Positions 27,266-38,050 of a DNA stretch of 38,739 nt are shown here, in pieces. The DNA is from Candidatus Dadabacteria bacterium (GTDB lineage Bacteria; Desulfobacterota_D; UBA1144; Nemesobacterales; UBA2774): positions 1 through 38,739 of the forward strand of contig JADLGH010000021.1 in assembly GCA_020849425.1 (NCBI GenBank), written 5' to 3'. The notes under the pieces are model-generated. The model had not been told where the DNA came from. It was given only the letters and a program-made list of their open reading frames with translations, and did not search any database. Position numbers and translations under genes: made by a program. Position 1 is the stretch's first letter. Every line of letters begins with the position of its first letter.

Positions 27266-28039
27266 TCAGCTTTTCTTCCGCCCCGTAAATACTGCTATCG
27301 GGAATGTGAACACGAGCTTCCCGTTTTCACGGCGCGCGTTTATTCCGAGCGCATCGACGCCTATGTCGCCCTCTATTATCGCTATCACCTCGGCCCTTTG
27401 TTCGGGCGTATGAGAAGACGCGTCGAGCAGGTGTTCCACGTCGGCGTCGAGCCCGTATGCGCCGTACTGCACGTCTTCGAGGCCCGATTCCCCGAACAGC
27501 CGGCTGAATTCCGGCCCCGTGAGGGCGTGGGCGTGAGAATCGTCCCTCAATTTCTCCATACGGTCGTATTTCGCCGAAGACTCCTCGGCGACGCAAACGT
27601 CGGCGACGAGCACCCTTCCCCCGGGCTTGCACACGCGTATCATCTCGCCGAACACGGCCCCGGGGTCGAGGAAGTGATGGAAGCTGTATCGCGTAATCAC
27701 GCACGAATACTCCGAGTCCGGAAACGGCAGCGGGCTCGCGTTCCCGATAACCCAGTCCACGTTCGTAAGCCCCTTTCCCCTTGCAAGCTCCCGGGCCTTT
27801 TCGATCATCGCCTCCGTTATGTCGATGCCCGTCACGCGCGCGGCGCTGCGCGCGAACTCGCACGCCACTAGCCCCGGGCCGCACGCGACGTCGAGCACAC
27901 TGTCGTCCGCCCCGACCCCCGACATTTCGACCAGCATGTCCATGGCGTTCATGTGTATGTCGAGCTCGGCGAACGGCGCCGCCTGCTTCGAGAACTGGTC
28001 TACTATCCTTTCGAGGTGCCCCCTTTCTGCATCACTCAT
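27266..28039 (-). CDS. SAM-dependent methyltransferase, class I
   Basis: A 257-aa methyltransferase. Motif I is VLDVACGPGLVACEFA, followed by VTGIDITEAMIEKAREL, then the ITRYSFHHFLDPGAVFGEMIRVCKPGGRVLVADV block of the UbiE/Methyltransf_11 type. The acceptor is unknown. ATG 28039 is chosen because GGAGGAGA lies 5 nt upstream; the frame is open beyond, but that part overlaps the divergent pyrG promoter. It converges with the GH3 gene, with 80 bp between the stop codons and no evident shared terminator. Confidence 0.92.
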   Translation of the reverse strand: MSDAERGHLERIVDQFSKQAAPFAELDIHMNAMDMLVEMSGVGADDSVLDVACGPGLVACEFARSAARVTGIDITEAMIEKARELARGKGLTNVDWVIGNASPLPFPDSEYSCVITRYSFHHFLDPGAVFGEMIRVCKPGGRVLVADVCVAEESSAKYDRMEKLRDDSHAHALTGPEFSRLFGESGLEDVQYGAYGLDADVEHLLDASSHTPEQRAEVIAIIEGDIGVDALGINARRENGKLVFTFPIAVFTGRKKS

Positions 28040-28205
28040 CTCGGTCTCCTCCGGACTAAAAGTATGAGCGAAATAGACTACACGCAGAAAGCCCCGTGTA
28101 AACAAAATCGGCCCCGTCGCCATGCCCGGGCGCGCCGAAAATCCCCGGAATCCGGGCCCCGTTACGCCCGTTTCCGGGCGCATAAGTTTTTTAACCGCGC
28201 GGGGC

Positions 28206-28234
28206 TTGCAACCGCCCCGGCTTTCGAATATATT
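28206..28234 (+). promoter_or_regulatory. Promoter of pyrG
   Basis: TTGCAA (28206-28211) and TATATT (28229-28234) are separated by exactly 17 bp, giving a leader of about 55 nt. I see no C-rich initial region of the pyrG attenuation type known in Firmicutes. Confidence 0.6.
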
Positions 28235-28284
28235 AGTAAAGACCAAGACGGTCCCGCCATTAATTTTCAAAAATCGTTCTCTGA

Positions 28285-29910
<1,626 letters not shown>

Positions 29911-30112
29911 TATGGGACAAACCGGGCTTCATTCATATCCGGATAAAATAGTTCGGCCTTTTCGCCATGTCTCCCGTGAAGAATGCGATGTCTGGCTGCA
30001 ACCCTTCCACATCCCCCGTAGCCCGTCTGAAAATTTCAGTGTAACCCCGCCTCCGCATGCTATATTTATATAATGGGACGGTCCGGCCGCGGCCCGTATC
30101 GGGGGGTACGAA

Positions 30113-30508
30113 ATGAAAAAAATACTGTTGAAAAATAAAACCGCTTATATCGCCGGTCTTTTCCTGGCGGCCGCGTTTTACGCTCAGCCGGCTCTGCCCG
30201 ACGTTCCGCCCGGGCAGAAGCCCGAGGTCGAATTCCTTATAGAGACTGTACGCACGACCGACTGCAAATTCGACAGGAACGGAAAGACGTACGGCGGCAA
30301 GAAGGCCGCGAGCCACCTCCAGAGAAAATACAACCACTACAAGGACGAGATAACCTCGACCGAAACGTTTATAGAATACTCCGCGACAAAGAGCATGCTG
30401 TCCGGCGCGGATTATTACATCATATGTCCGGGCGAGCCGCCGGTAAGGTCTCAGGACTGGCTCCTCGGGAAGCTCTCGGAATACAGGCAGAATAACAAAA
30501 CCGAATAA
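30113..30508 (+). CDS. DUF5329 family secreted protein
   Basis: A 131-aa protein with a signal peptide (NKTAYIAGLFLAAAFYAQPALP) and a DUF5329-like mature part: EVEFLIETVRTTDCKFDRNGKTYGGKKAASHLQRKYNHYK, then TETFIEYSATKSMLSGADYYIICPGEPP and the end DWLLGKLSEYR. The two cysteines (DCKF and ICPG) could form a disulfide. The family is periplasmic and of unknown function. GGGGGG stands 6-7 nt before the ATG. It lies alone between pyrG and the exonuclease gene. Confidence 0.8.
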   Translation: MKKILLKNKTAYIAGLFLAAAFYAQPALPDVPPGQKPEVEFLIETVRTTDCKFDRNGKTYGGKKAASHLQRKYNHYKDEITSTETFIEYSATKSMLSGADYYIICPGEPPVRSQDWLLGKLSEYRQNNKTE

Positions 30509-30541
30509 CATCCCGTATTTCCGCCCGTTTGACGAAATTTT

Positions 30542-30569
30542 TTGTAAATCTCCCCCGCTCAATTAGAAT
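30542..30569 (+). promoter_or_regulatory. Promoter of RNase II/R gene, probable leaderless mRNA
   Basis: TTGTAA (30542-30547) and TAGAAT (30564-30569) are 16 bp apart. The -10 box ends 9 nt before the ATG, so the leader would be at most a few bases. GTTACCCC in between has no ribosome site. Confidence 0.45.
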
Positions 30570-30578
30570 AGTTACCCC

Positions 30579-32588
30579 ATGATTTTAGAGAAGCTGCCAA
30601 GGGCAGGCGAAGTACTGCTGTTCAGAAAACGCCAGGAGCCGTCGCTCGGAATATTCTCTCACCTCGAAGGAAACAAGGCCGCCGTCTTTTCCGAAGAGGG
30701 GCGCGAAGTTACGGTTGACCCGGACAAAATCGCGTTCGTGAGCTCCGTCACGATCACGGGCGACCTCACGCAGTCGGAAAAGAAGCTTGCGCTGAGAGAC
30801 CTCCGCCGGAGGCTCGACGAGGCCCGCGAGGAGATTGACCTCGTAACCGTGTGGGAGTGCTTCGAGGGCGAGACCCGCGAGGTCCCCTACAAGGAGCTTG
30901 CGGAATTCTACTACGCGGGCGAAGGGGCCGGGGAGTTCGATGCGCTCGCGTTCTTCTGGTCGGTGGACAAGAACGACGTCTACTTCAGGCGCGGCGAGGC
31001 GGGCTACGAGCCCAGGGCCCGCGACGAAGCGGACGAGATAATACACAGGAAGGAAGTCGAGCAGAAAAAGAAGGAAGAGAGGGAAAAGGCCGTCATATGG
31101 GCGAAGGGAATCATCTCCGGCCATGCCCTCGATCTCGGCGATTTCACGCCCGACGCCTTCATCGAGCTCCTCCGCGGCTACGTCATACACCTCGATAAGT
31201 TCAGCCGCGCCCCCGAGGCCAAATCCTTCCTCTCCGAAATAGGCATACGGGACCCCGAAGGCACGATAGAATTCCTCGTGAAGGCAGGGGGCTGGGGCGA
31301 GGACGAGGACCCGATGATAAAGAGGTTCTACGTCAGGGAAAATTTCCCCGACAAGGTCCTGGCCGAAACCGAAAGGATCATGTCCGGGCCCGCTCCGAAA
31401 GAAGGCTTCCGCGACCTCACACACCTCGACATATTCTCGATAGACGACGAGAACACGGAGGACATCGACGACGCCCTCTCCATGGAGGAAGCGCCCGGCG
31501 GCGGCATGGTCATCGGCATACACATTGCAAACGTGGCGGCCCTCGTTCAAAAATGGGGAGACGCCGACGAGGAAGCGTCCAAGCGCGGCGAAACGATTTA
31601 CCTCCCCGAAAAACGCATACACATGTTCCCCCCGGATTTCATCAGGGAAAGGCTCTCGCTCGTGAAGGACACGGAGCGCCTCTCGCTCTCGCTCATGGTC
31701 AACGTAGACGAGGCCTTGAGCGTAAAGGGGACGGAATTCGTGGCGTCCGTAATCAGGGTCGGGCGCAACATGACGTATAAGGAAGGGACGGAATACTTCC
31801 TTAACGACCCTGTGGGGATGAGGATGAGGGAGTTCGCCCTCCGGCTCAGGAGCTCACGCCTCGAAGCGGGCGCCCTCATCGTCCAGCTTCCGCAATTAAA
31901 AGTGAGGACGGGGGAGGGCGGGGCCATCTCTATCGAGAAGAACCCCATGAATTCCGAGGCCCACGTCGCCGTCGCCGAGATGATGATCCTGATGAACAGA
32001 ACGGCGGGGAAATTCCTCAAGGACAGGCGTATACCGGGGATATACAGGTCCCAGCCCGAGTCCGTCTCCGAAGACGCGCGCGTGCTCGACGACACGAACC
32101 CGCTCTATCCGCTCCAGATCGTGAAATTTTTGAGGGCCCCCCGCATCGGGCTCGACCCTGACGTCCACAGGTCGCTCGGCATAGACGTCTACACGCAGGT
32201 CACTTCTCCCATCCGCCGCTACGCCGACCTCGTCATGCAGCGCCAGATATTATCCGAGCTCCAGGAAGGCGAGCCGATGTATACCGAGGACGAGCTCGAA
32301 AATCTCTACCCAATGATCGAAGTCGGAATCCGCGACAAGAAGACGATCGAGAGGAACCGCGAAAGGTACTGGATATACAAGCACCTGAAGTCCCTCGAAG
32401 GGACGGCCATAAACGGCATAATCAGCTCGACGTCCGGAAGGAGGATAGGGGTCTATCTGCCGGACTACCTCTTCGAAACGACTGTCAGCCACGGGCAGGA
32501 AACTGCTGTCACAGAAGGCGACCGCGTGCGTCTATTCGTGACGAAGGTCGACCCCTTGAGACGCATTTTGACCCTGTCGCTGGCATAA
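30579..32588 (+). CDS. RNB domain 3'-5' exoribonuclease (RNase II/R family)
   Basis: A 669-aa hydrolytic exoribonuclease. The RNB domain (about 275-590) has the metal-binding acidic cluster SIDDENTEDIDDAL, with Asp289, Asp295, Asp297 and Asp298, and later the conserved DVYTQVTSPIRRYADLVMQRQ. The C-terminal 65 residues resemble an S1 RNA-binding domain. The first 270 residues are not the usual cold-shock domains of RNase R; they hold a charged coiled region (about 155-175) and helices, closer to the RNase II-like proteins of cyanobacteria and plastids. Together with rph and smpB/ssrA nearby it adds to the RNA-processing content of the window. Confidence 0.92.
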   Translation: MILEKLPRAGEVLLFRKRQEPSLGIFSHLEGNKAAVFSEEGREVTVDPDKIAFVSSVTITGDLTQSEKKLALRDLRRRLDEAREEIDLVTVWECFEGETREVPYKELAEFYYAGEGAGEFDALAFFWSVDKNDVYFRRGEAGYEPRARDEADEIIHRKEVEQKKKEEREKAVIWAKGIISGHALDLGDFTPDAFIELLRGYVIHLDKFSRAPEAKSFLSEIGIRDPEGTIEFLVKAGGWGEDEDPMIKRFYVRENFPDKVLAETERIMSGPAPKEGFRDLTHLDIFSIDDENTEDIDDALSMEEAPGGGMVIGIHIANVAALVQKWGDADEEASKRGETIYLPEKRIHMFPPDFIRERLSLVKDTERLSLSLMVNVDEALSVKGTEFVASVIRVGRNMTYKEGTEYFLNDPVGMRMREFALRLRSSRLEAGALIVQLPQLKVRTGEGGAISIEKNPMNSEAHVAVAEMMILMNRTAGKFLKDRRIPGIYRSQPESVSEDARVLDDTNPLYPLQIVKFLRAPRIGLDPDVHRSLGIDVYTQVTSPIRRYADLVMQRQILSELQEGEPMYTEDELENLYPMIEVGIRDKKTIERNRERYWIYKHLKSLEGTAINGIISSTSGRRIGVYLPDYLFETTVSHGQETAVTEGDRVRLFVTKVDPLRRILTLSLA

Positions 32589-32755
32589 CCCGGCGCCCTG
32601 CTCAGCCGCCTGTCAATCTCCAGCGGCCGGGCGCAGGTTCGTGGGGTCGTAAATATTAAAGCATAATCTCAAGTTTATATTATTTTTGTCATAACAGTAT
32701 TATAGATAGTAGTATTTAAAGTTTATTCTGTGCCGAGGACCTTTAATTCGAGGCC

Positions 32756-34147
32756 TCATCGGGGGCTGTTTTTCAGGGCTTCGAGTATTTCCTCAAGGCT
32801 CGTATACTTGAGCCTCGGCCTCCCGGCGGCCTTCCCGCGCTCGATTTCGAGCACGTCCAGCCTGAGCCAGTCCTCGTATGTAATGAAATCAGGCTGCGCT
32901 TTCCTGATAAACGCTTCGAGGCTCTCCCTGTCGGGGCTCCCGGGCTTAAGGAGCTTCCCCGAAGCGATATCCTCGACTATGCACCCTACCGTCTCGCCCG
33001 AATCCTGCTTGTTCGTCCCGATAACGCCGGAGGGCCCACGCTTTATCCACCCCGTGGCGTAGAGCCCGTTTACGTGCTCGCCGGTCCCCGGGTCGGTGAC
33101 GCGCCCCTTTTCGTTGTGTATCACTCCCCACTTCTCGTGGAACGGCACCTCCGGGAGCGGCACTCCTAGATATCCTATCGAGCGGAAGACGATACCGGCC
33201 TCGAGCTCTTCGTACTCCCCCGTCGCGCGGGAGCGGACCTCTCCCTTCTCGTCCCTGTACAGCTCGTTCCTGACGAGCCTGACCCCCCTCACCCTTCCGC
33301 TCTCGTCGCCCAGTATCTCCACCGGGGAAACGAGGAACCTGATGTGAAGCTGCCTCCCTTTCACGTGCCCGGCCGGGTCGCAGAACGATTTCAGTATATC
33401 TATTTTGTTTATGGTCAACTGGTCCTTCGACGTTTCGAGCTCGGCCTTCGTCTCGTCGTCGAGCTCGACCTCGTGCGGGAGCGTCACGGCATGGGCGGCC
33501 ATCATCTTCCCGAGCTCCCTGACCTCGGGGTTCGTAAAGGCCGCCTGCAAAGGACCCCTCCTGCCCAGGAGATAAACCTCCCTGATTTCGCTTTCTTCCA
33601 AAGCCTCGAGGGCGTAATCTGCTATGTCCGTCTCCTTTAGCTCCTCGTCCGTCCGGCACAGTATGCGCGCGACGTCTATAGCGACGTTCCCGACGCCCAC
33701 GACTACGGCCCTTTTGACCGAGAGGTCGAAATCGAGATTCCTGTAATCCGGGTGCCCGTTGTACCAGGCGACGAATTCCGTCGCCGTGTGGCTGCCCTTG
33801 AGGTCCTCGCCGGGTATGCCCAGCTTCCTGTCGGTCTGCGCGCCGGTCGCGAAAATGATTGCGTGGTAAAAGCTCTTCAGATCCGAAAGGTGTACGTGTT
33901 TTCCGAATTCGACGTTCCCGTAGAACCTCACCTTCGGGTTCGACGCAATCTTGTCGTAAATCTTCGTCACGGATTTTATCTTCTGGTGGTCCGGCGCGAC
34001 GCCCGATCTCACGAGCCCGTGAGGCGTCGGCAGCCTGTCGAATATGTCTATCTCGAAGTCGTGCTCCGTTCGTTTCAGCAAATGCTCCGCCGCGTAGAAA
34101 CCGGCCGGTCCCGAGCCGATAATGGCGACTCTTATAGTATCGTTCAT
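32756..34147 (-). CDS. Ferredoxin/adrenodoxin-type NADP+ reductase (FprA-like)
   Basis: A 463-aa flavoprotein with an FAD Rossmann motif at the start (IGSGPAGFYAAEHL, Gly11-Gly16) and an NADP one in the middle (VVVGVGNVAIDVARIL). TPHGLVRSGVAPDHQ is the signature of the adrenodoxin reductase/FprA group, and the late GYLGVPLPEVPF and ATGWIKRGPSGVIGTNKQDS match it too. It moves electrons between NADPH and ferredoxin. ATG 34147 is chosen over an in-frame GTG at 34153 because GGAG sits 8 nt upstream. It converges with the RNB gene across 167 bp of AT-rich sequence with no clear terminator. Confidence 0.95.
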   Translation of the reverse strand: MNDTIRVAIIGSGPAGFYAAEHLLKRTEHDFEIDIFDRLPTPHGLVRSGVAPDHQKIKSVTKIYDKIASNPKVRFYGNVEFGKHVHLSDLKSFYHAIIFATGAQTDRKLGIPGEDLKGSHTATEFVAWYNGHPDYRNLDFDLSVKRAVVVGVGNVAIDVARILCRTDEELKETDIADYALEALEESEIREVYLLGRRGPLQAAFTNPEVRELGKMMAAHAVTLPHEVELDDETKAELETSKDQLTINKIDILKSFCDPAGHVKGRQLHIRFLVSPVEILGDESGRVRGVRLVRNELYRDEKGEVRSRATGEYEELEAGIVFRSIGYLGVPLPEVPFHEKWGVIHNEKGRVTDPGTGEHVNGLYATGWIKRGPSGVIGTNKQDSGETVGCIVEDIASGKLLKPGSPDRESLEAFIRKAQPDFITYEDWLRLDVLEIERGKAAGRPRLKYTSLEEILEALKNSPR

Positions 34148-34153
34148 CTTCAC

Positions 34154-34515
34154 TGCTCCATTGGGTTAAATAGTTTTCTTCCTGTCAGTCCGCATAAAAA
34201 GAGCTTCAGTCCGGAAATGGAAATTCCCGAGGGGCTACGGGATTCTGAAAATTTCTTTGACTAGCTGTGCATAGTTCTTTTTACCGAGTATTATAATTTA
34301 ATGGAATAAATATACCAAAAATCCTGGCGGAGGGGCTAATGCCGGCCAGGCCGCAGCCGCCGCGGTTATTTATACCATAACCAGCCAGGTTTTCCGGAAG
34401 TGATGCGTGCCCGGAGACGGCCTTTCGCGGCTGCCCCCTTCGGAAGCGCACTCGACAAAGCAGGCAAAGAAAAACATCCGGGGATCCGGAGCCAGTCAGT
34501 ACCGGTAAAGAAATA
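34154..34515. other. Intergenic region between fprA-like and ptsP genes, no gene seen
   Basis: This 360-bp divergent gap holds AT-rich stretches with TATTAT/TATAAT (34289-34297) and a TTGACT (34257-34262), but their spacing does not make one promoter. The GC-rich right half (34320-34500) contains several short inverted repeats. I recognise no RNA gene or riboswitch. Confidence 0.4.
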
Positions 34516-36843
34516 ATGCATGCCAAAAACCGGCCAGGCACATCCGCTAAGAAAACCATAGACAGGGCGGATTTCCATCTAAAAATCGTTCAGGAAATAA
34601 GTGACCTCGTCAACACCTCGACGGGGCTCAACATCATCCTCAAAAAAGTCGTCAACAAAATAGCCGTCTCGCTCAGGCTCGACGTCGTCTCGGTCTATCT
34701 CTGGGACCCCGAAAGAAAGGTACTCACGCTAAGATCCACCAAGGGCCTCAACATCGACCCTCTCCGTAACCCCATAACCCTTAGCCCCGAAGAAGGGCTC
34801 ACGGGCCTCGTATACGAGACGTCGAGGCCGATAACCGTGATGCCGGCCTCCGAGCACCCGCGCTACAGGTACTTCCCCGAGATCGGCGAAGAAGAGTACG
34901 AAAGCTACATCGGCGTACCGATACTGCTCCAGAACCGCTGCATAGGCGTCCTCGTCGGCCAGACGAAAGAAAAGCGCCTCATAAACCCGGCCGAAGAAAC
35001 GCTGTTCCAGATAATAGCATCCAGGCTCGCCGGGCTTCTCGAAGTCGCCGACAGGCTGGAGCGGCTGAAAACCCCCTCCATCGTAAAGCACGAGACGAGA
35101 ACGTACCAGGGCAAGGGCGTCTCGAACGGCGTCGCCATAGGCAACGTGTTCATCTTCCACGGCCTCTTCAAGCAGGTAAACACCGAGAAGCTGACGCCGT
35201 CCTCGCCGAAGATCGAAAAGAAGAGGCTCGAGAAGGCGTTCCAGGACGTCGAGCTCGACCTCAAGAGCCTCATAGAAACGCTCGACTCGAAGTCCGTACT
35301 CTCGAGCGAAGAGATAGATATCTTCCGTGCGCACCTGCTTATCCTCCGCGGCTCCACCCTTCGTAAAGCCGTCATGGGCAAGCTCGAAGCGGGCGCAATG
35401 GCGGCGGAGCTCGCCGTGATCGAGGGGATAGAGGCTATAGCGCAGCAGTTCGAATCGATGAGCGACAGATACCTCCGCGAAAAAGCGCAGGATTTCCGCG
35501 ATATCGGCGAAAGGCTCCTCCACGAGTTCATAAAGCACGACACCGGGAGCAGGGCCGCCGCAGAGCCGAAAGAGGGCTCGATACTCGTCGCCTACGAAAT
35601 CGGCCCGTCGTTCATTTCGATGCTCCTCAAGAACAAAGTCTCGGCCGTCATAATCGAAAAGGGCGGCGAAACCTCGCACGCCATAATAATCGCGAAATCC
35701 CTCGGCATCCCCGCCGTCGTCGGGGTGGACAACATAAGCAGGCTTCTCCGCTCCGGCGAAAAGGCGATCGTAGACGGCAAGACGGGATTCATCTTCTCGA
35801 ACCCCGACGAAAGCCTCATCGCCGAATATCAGAATACGTACTCACGGCTCATCAAGGTAAAAGAAGAAATCGAGCAGGCGGCGATGGAAGCATCCGACGG
35901 CTCCGGCCTCGGCATCAGGATATCGGTAAACATCGGCTTCCCTATAGACGTTCAGCTCGCAAAGCAGTACGGCATAAGGGACGTAGGCCTTTTCAGGACG
36001 GAGTTCGCCTTCAGCCAATACGCGAAGTGGCCGGGCGTCCGCCAGCAGGCGCGCATATACAAGAACATCGCCGACAGCTTCGAGGGTTACGTCACTATCC
36101 GCACACTCGACATAGGGGCCGACAAGCTGCTCCCCTATTTCGAATTCCCGAAGGAAGACAACCCGCTCCTCGGCCTGCGCGCCATACGGTTCTCGATGGA
36201 ATATCTCGAGCTCTTCAAGGACCAGCTCCGGGCGATCCTCCTCGCCGCGAAAAAGGGCTCGAGGTTCAGAATACTCCTCCCGATGATAACGAACCTCTGG
36301 GAGGTCGAAACGGCGAGGGACATAATCGACGACCTCGTAAAGGAAATCGGCGTCCCGGAGGCCGAAGTCCCGCCCCTCGGGATAATGGTGGAAGTCCCGG
36401 CGATTCTGTACCAGCTCGACGACTACAAGAACATCATAGACTTCGTCTCCATAGGCACGAACGACCTCATACAGTACATACTCGCTGTCGACAGGAATTC
36501 GAACGTCGTCGGGCACCTCTACTCGGGCTTTCATCCGGCCGTTCTACGCGTGCTCGACGACATCTACTACAAAACGAGGCTCTCCGGGATGAACGTCTCC
36601 GTCTGCGGCGAGCTCGCGGGCACGCCGTCCGGCGCTCTCGGCCTCATGGCCCTCGGGTACAAGCAGCTGAGCGTATCGCCGTCGAATCTCCCCTACGTAA
36701 GATTCCTCAGCGGCAAGGTGGACAGGCTGCTCCTCGGCTCGGTGAGAAGGGACATCCTCAACCTCAAGAAAAACAGCGAAATAGAGCGCTATCTCATCGA
36801 GACGCTCGAGTCGATCCACCCCGCTTTGATAGAGATCGAATAG
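34516..36843 (+). CDS. ptsP: Phosphoenolpyruvate-protein phosphotransferase PtsP (GAF-EI Ntr)
   Basis: PtsP takes phosphate from PEP and passes it to NPr and then EIIA-Ntr, a regulatory PTS branch without sugar transport. The 775-aa product has an N-terminal GAF domain (about 15-170; VVSVYLWDPERKVLTLRST, SYIGVPILLQNRCIGVLVGQ). The EI part follows, with phosphorylated His388 in GGETSHAIIIAKS, the PEP-binding barrel with GLFRTEFAF and SIGTNDLIQYILAVDRN, and Cys697 in VCGELAGTP. The GAF domain would tie activity to a small effector such as glutamine. No npr or ptsN gene is in the window. The ribosome site is weak. Confidence 0.95.
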   Translation: MHAKNRPGTSAKKTIDRADFHLKIVQEISDLVNTSTGLNIILKKVVNKIAVSLRLDVVSVYLWDPERKVLTLRSTKGLNIDPLRNPITLSPEEGLTGLVYETSRPITVMPASEHPRYRYFPEIGEEEYESYIGVPILLQNRCIGVLVGQTKEKRLINPAEETLFQIIASRLAGLLEVADRLERLKTPSIVKHETRTYQGKGVSNGVAIGNVFIFHGLFKQVNTEKLTPSSPKIEKKRLEKAFQDVELDLKSLIETLDSKSVLSSEEIDIFRAHLLILRGSTLRKAVMGKLEAGAMAAELAVIEGIEAIAQQFESMSDRYLREKAQDFRDIGERLLHEFIKHDTGSRAAAEPKEGSILVAYEIGPSFISMLLKNKVSAVIIEKGGETSHAIIIAKSLGIPAVVGVDNISRLLRSGEKAIVDGKTGFIFSNPDESLIAEYQNTYSRLIKVKEEIEQAAMEASDGSGLGIRISVNIGFPIDVQLAKQYGIRDVGLFRTEFAFSQYAKWPGVRQQARIYKNIADSFEGYVTIRTLDIGADKLLPYFEFPKEDNPLLGLRAIRFSMEYLELFKDQLRAILLAAKKGSRFRILLPMITNLWEVETARDIIDDLVKEIGVPEAEVPPLGIMVEVPAILYQLDDYKNIIDFVSIGTNDLIQYILAVDRNSNVVGHLYSGFHPAVLRVLDDIYYKTRLSGMNVSVCGELAGTPSGALGLMALGYKQLSVSPSNLPYVRFLSGKVDRLLLGSVRRDILNLKKNSEIERYLIETLESIHPALIEIE

Positions 36844-36902
36844 CGGATTCGCCGTCCTCACTTCCAATTTCCCGGCACTGGTGTAACTTTTACTCCCTGT
36901 CA

Positions 36903-37811
36903 ATGAAGCCCCGCAAGATACATGTGATCCTTTTCCTGCTGACGGTCCTGACGACGTTCCTCACCGGCTACGGCACGTGGGGCAGCTACCTCAGCGCCGC
37001 GCTCTTCTCCGGGGGGCTATTGTTCATACTCGGCTCCCACGAAATGGGGCACTATTTTTACGGCAGAAAGTACGGTATAGACATCACGCCCCCTTATTTT
37101 ATCCCGGCGCCGCCTTATATCTCGCCCATCGGCACGTTCGGCGCATTCATAAAGATAAGGTCGCCGATATACTCGAAGAAGGCCCTCTTCGATATAGGCA
37201 TCGCGGGGCCTCTCGCGGGGATAGTCGCGACGATACCCATAACGATCATCGGCATATCGCTCTCGACCTTCGTCGACTCGGGGACATTCGACGGAAACGG
37301 CGGCTACATGCTCGGCACACCGCTCATATTCGAATTCATCTCGGAAATCTTTCTCGGCCCCCCGCCCGAAGGGCAGACGATACTCCTTCATCCCCTGGCA
37401 TTCGCCGGGTGGGTGGGGCTGTTCGTGACGGCGCTCAATTTGATCCCGAGCGGGCAGCTCGACGGCGGGCATATCGTGTACGCCCTTTTTTCGAAGGGGT
37501 TCCACCGGGTCGTCTCCGTTCTCATGATTGCAGTGCTGTTCGTCTTCGGCGTAGGGACGGGGCCTCTCATACTGCTCGCCGAGAAATACGGCGGCCCCGG
37601 GCTCGCGCCCTACCTCGCCAACGTGCCCGTCTTCGAAGGCTGGCCGGGGTGGATTCTCTGGGCGGCTTTGCTCACGCTCATGGGGACGAAGCATCCGCCT
37701 ACGTACTACGAGGACGGCGGGCTCGGGGCCGGCAGAATCGCCCTCGGGGTGCTTTCGCTTCTCATATTCGTCGGGAGCATTTCCCCCGTTCCGATCGCGC
37801 TGGCATACTGA
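36903..37811 (+). CDS. M50 family membrane metalloprotease (site-2 protease-like)
   Basis: A 302-aa integral membrane protease. The zinc site is H46-E47-MG-H50 in the second hydrophobic segment, and the third ligand is Asp187 in NLIPSGQLDGGH. About six to seven membrane segments surround them, and no PDZ domain is present. This compact form matches the M50B/EGY1-like group found in cyanobacteria, plastids and other bacteria, which cut membrane-bound substrates; the target is unknown. The frame is open far upstream through ptsP, but the ATG at 36903 starts the conserved part. There is no ribosome site. It lies 59 bp behind ptsP. Confidence 0.9.
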   Translation: MKPRKIHVILFLLTVLTTFLTGYGTWGSYLSAALFSGGLLFILGSHEMGHYFYGRKYGIDITPPYFIPAPPYISPIGTFGAFIKIRSPIYSKKALFDIGIAGPLAGIVATIPITIIGISLSTFVDSGTFDGNGGYMLGTPLIFEFISEIFLGPPPEGQTILLHPLAFAGWVGLFVTALNLIPSGQLDGGHIVYALFSKGFHRVVSVLMIAVLFVFGVGTGPLILLAEKYGGPGLAPYLANVPVFEGWPGWILWAALLTLMGTKHPPTYYEDGGLGAGRIALGVLSLLIFVGSISPVPIALAY

Positions 37812-38050
37812 AAAACCGTCCCGTCTGTCGGCGCCGGGCCTTCGGTAAGCGCCTCGTTTACCGGCTGCGGAATCCCGGATTTCGGCGCTCTATATAGCCC
37901 CTGATCTAAATTTCAGCCAATATTGAAAATCTCGTGAGTTAAGGTAAGTTTACTTGTCCGCGACCGCCGTCCGTTCCGGATTGTGCTCCATTTTTAGCTT
38001 TACACAACTTTGGATAATAAAAAGGAAAATAGCTAACAGGAGGATTTACA

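Noticed and set aside
34320-34500. tRNA or structured RNA in the GC-rich gap before ptsP
   Set aside because: Short inverted repeats exist, but no cloverleaf, T-arm sequence or known RNA motif could be fitted.
36027-36902. N-terminal extension of the M50 protease across ptsP
   Set aside because: The extension is a frame shadow of ptsP; the protease family starts at MKPRKI.
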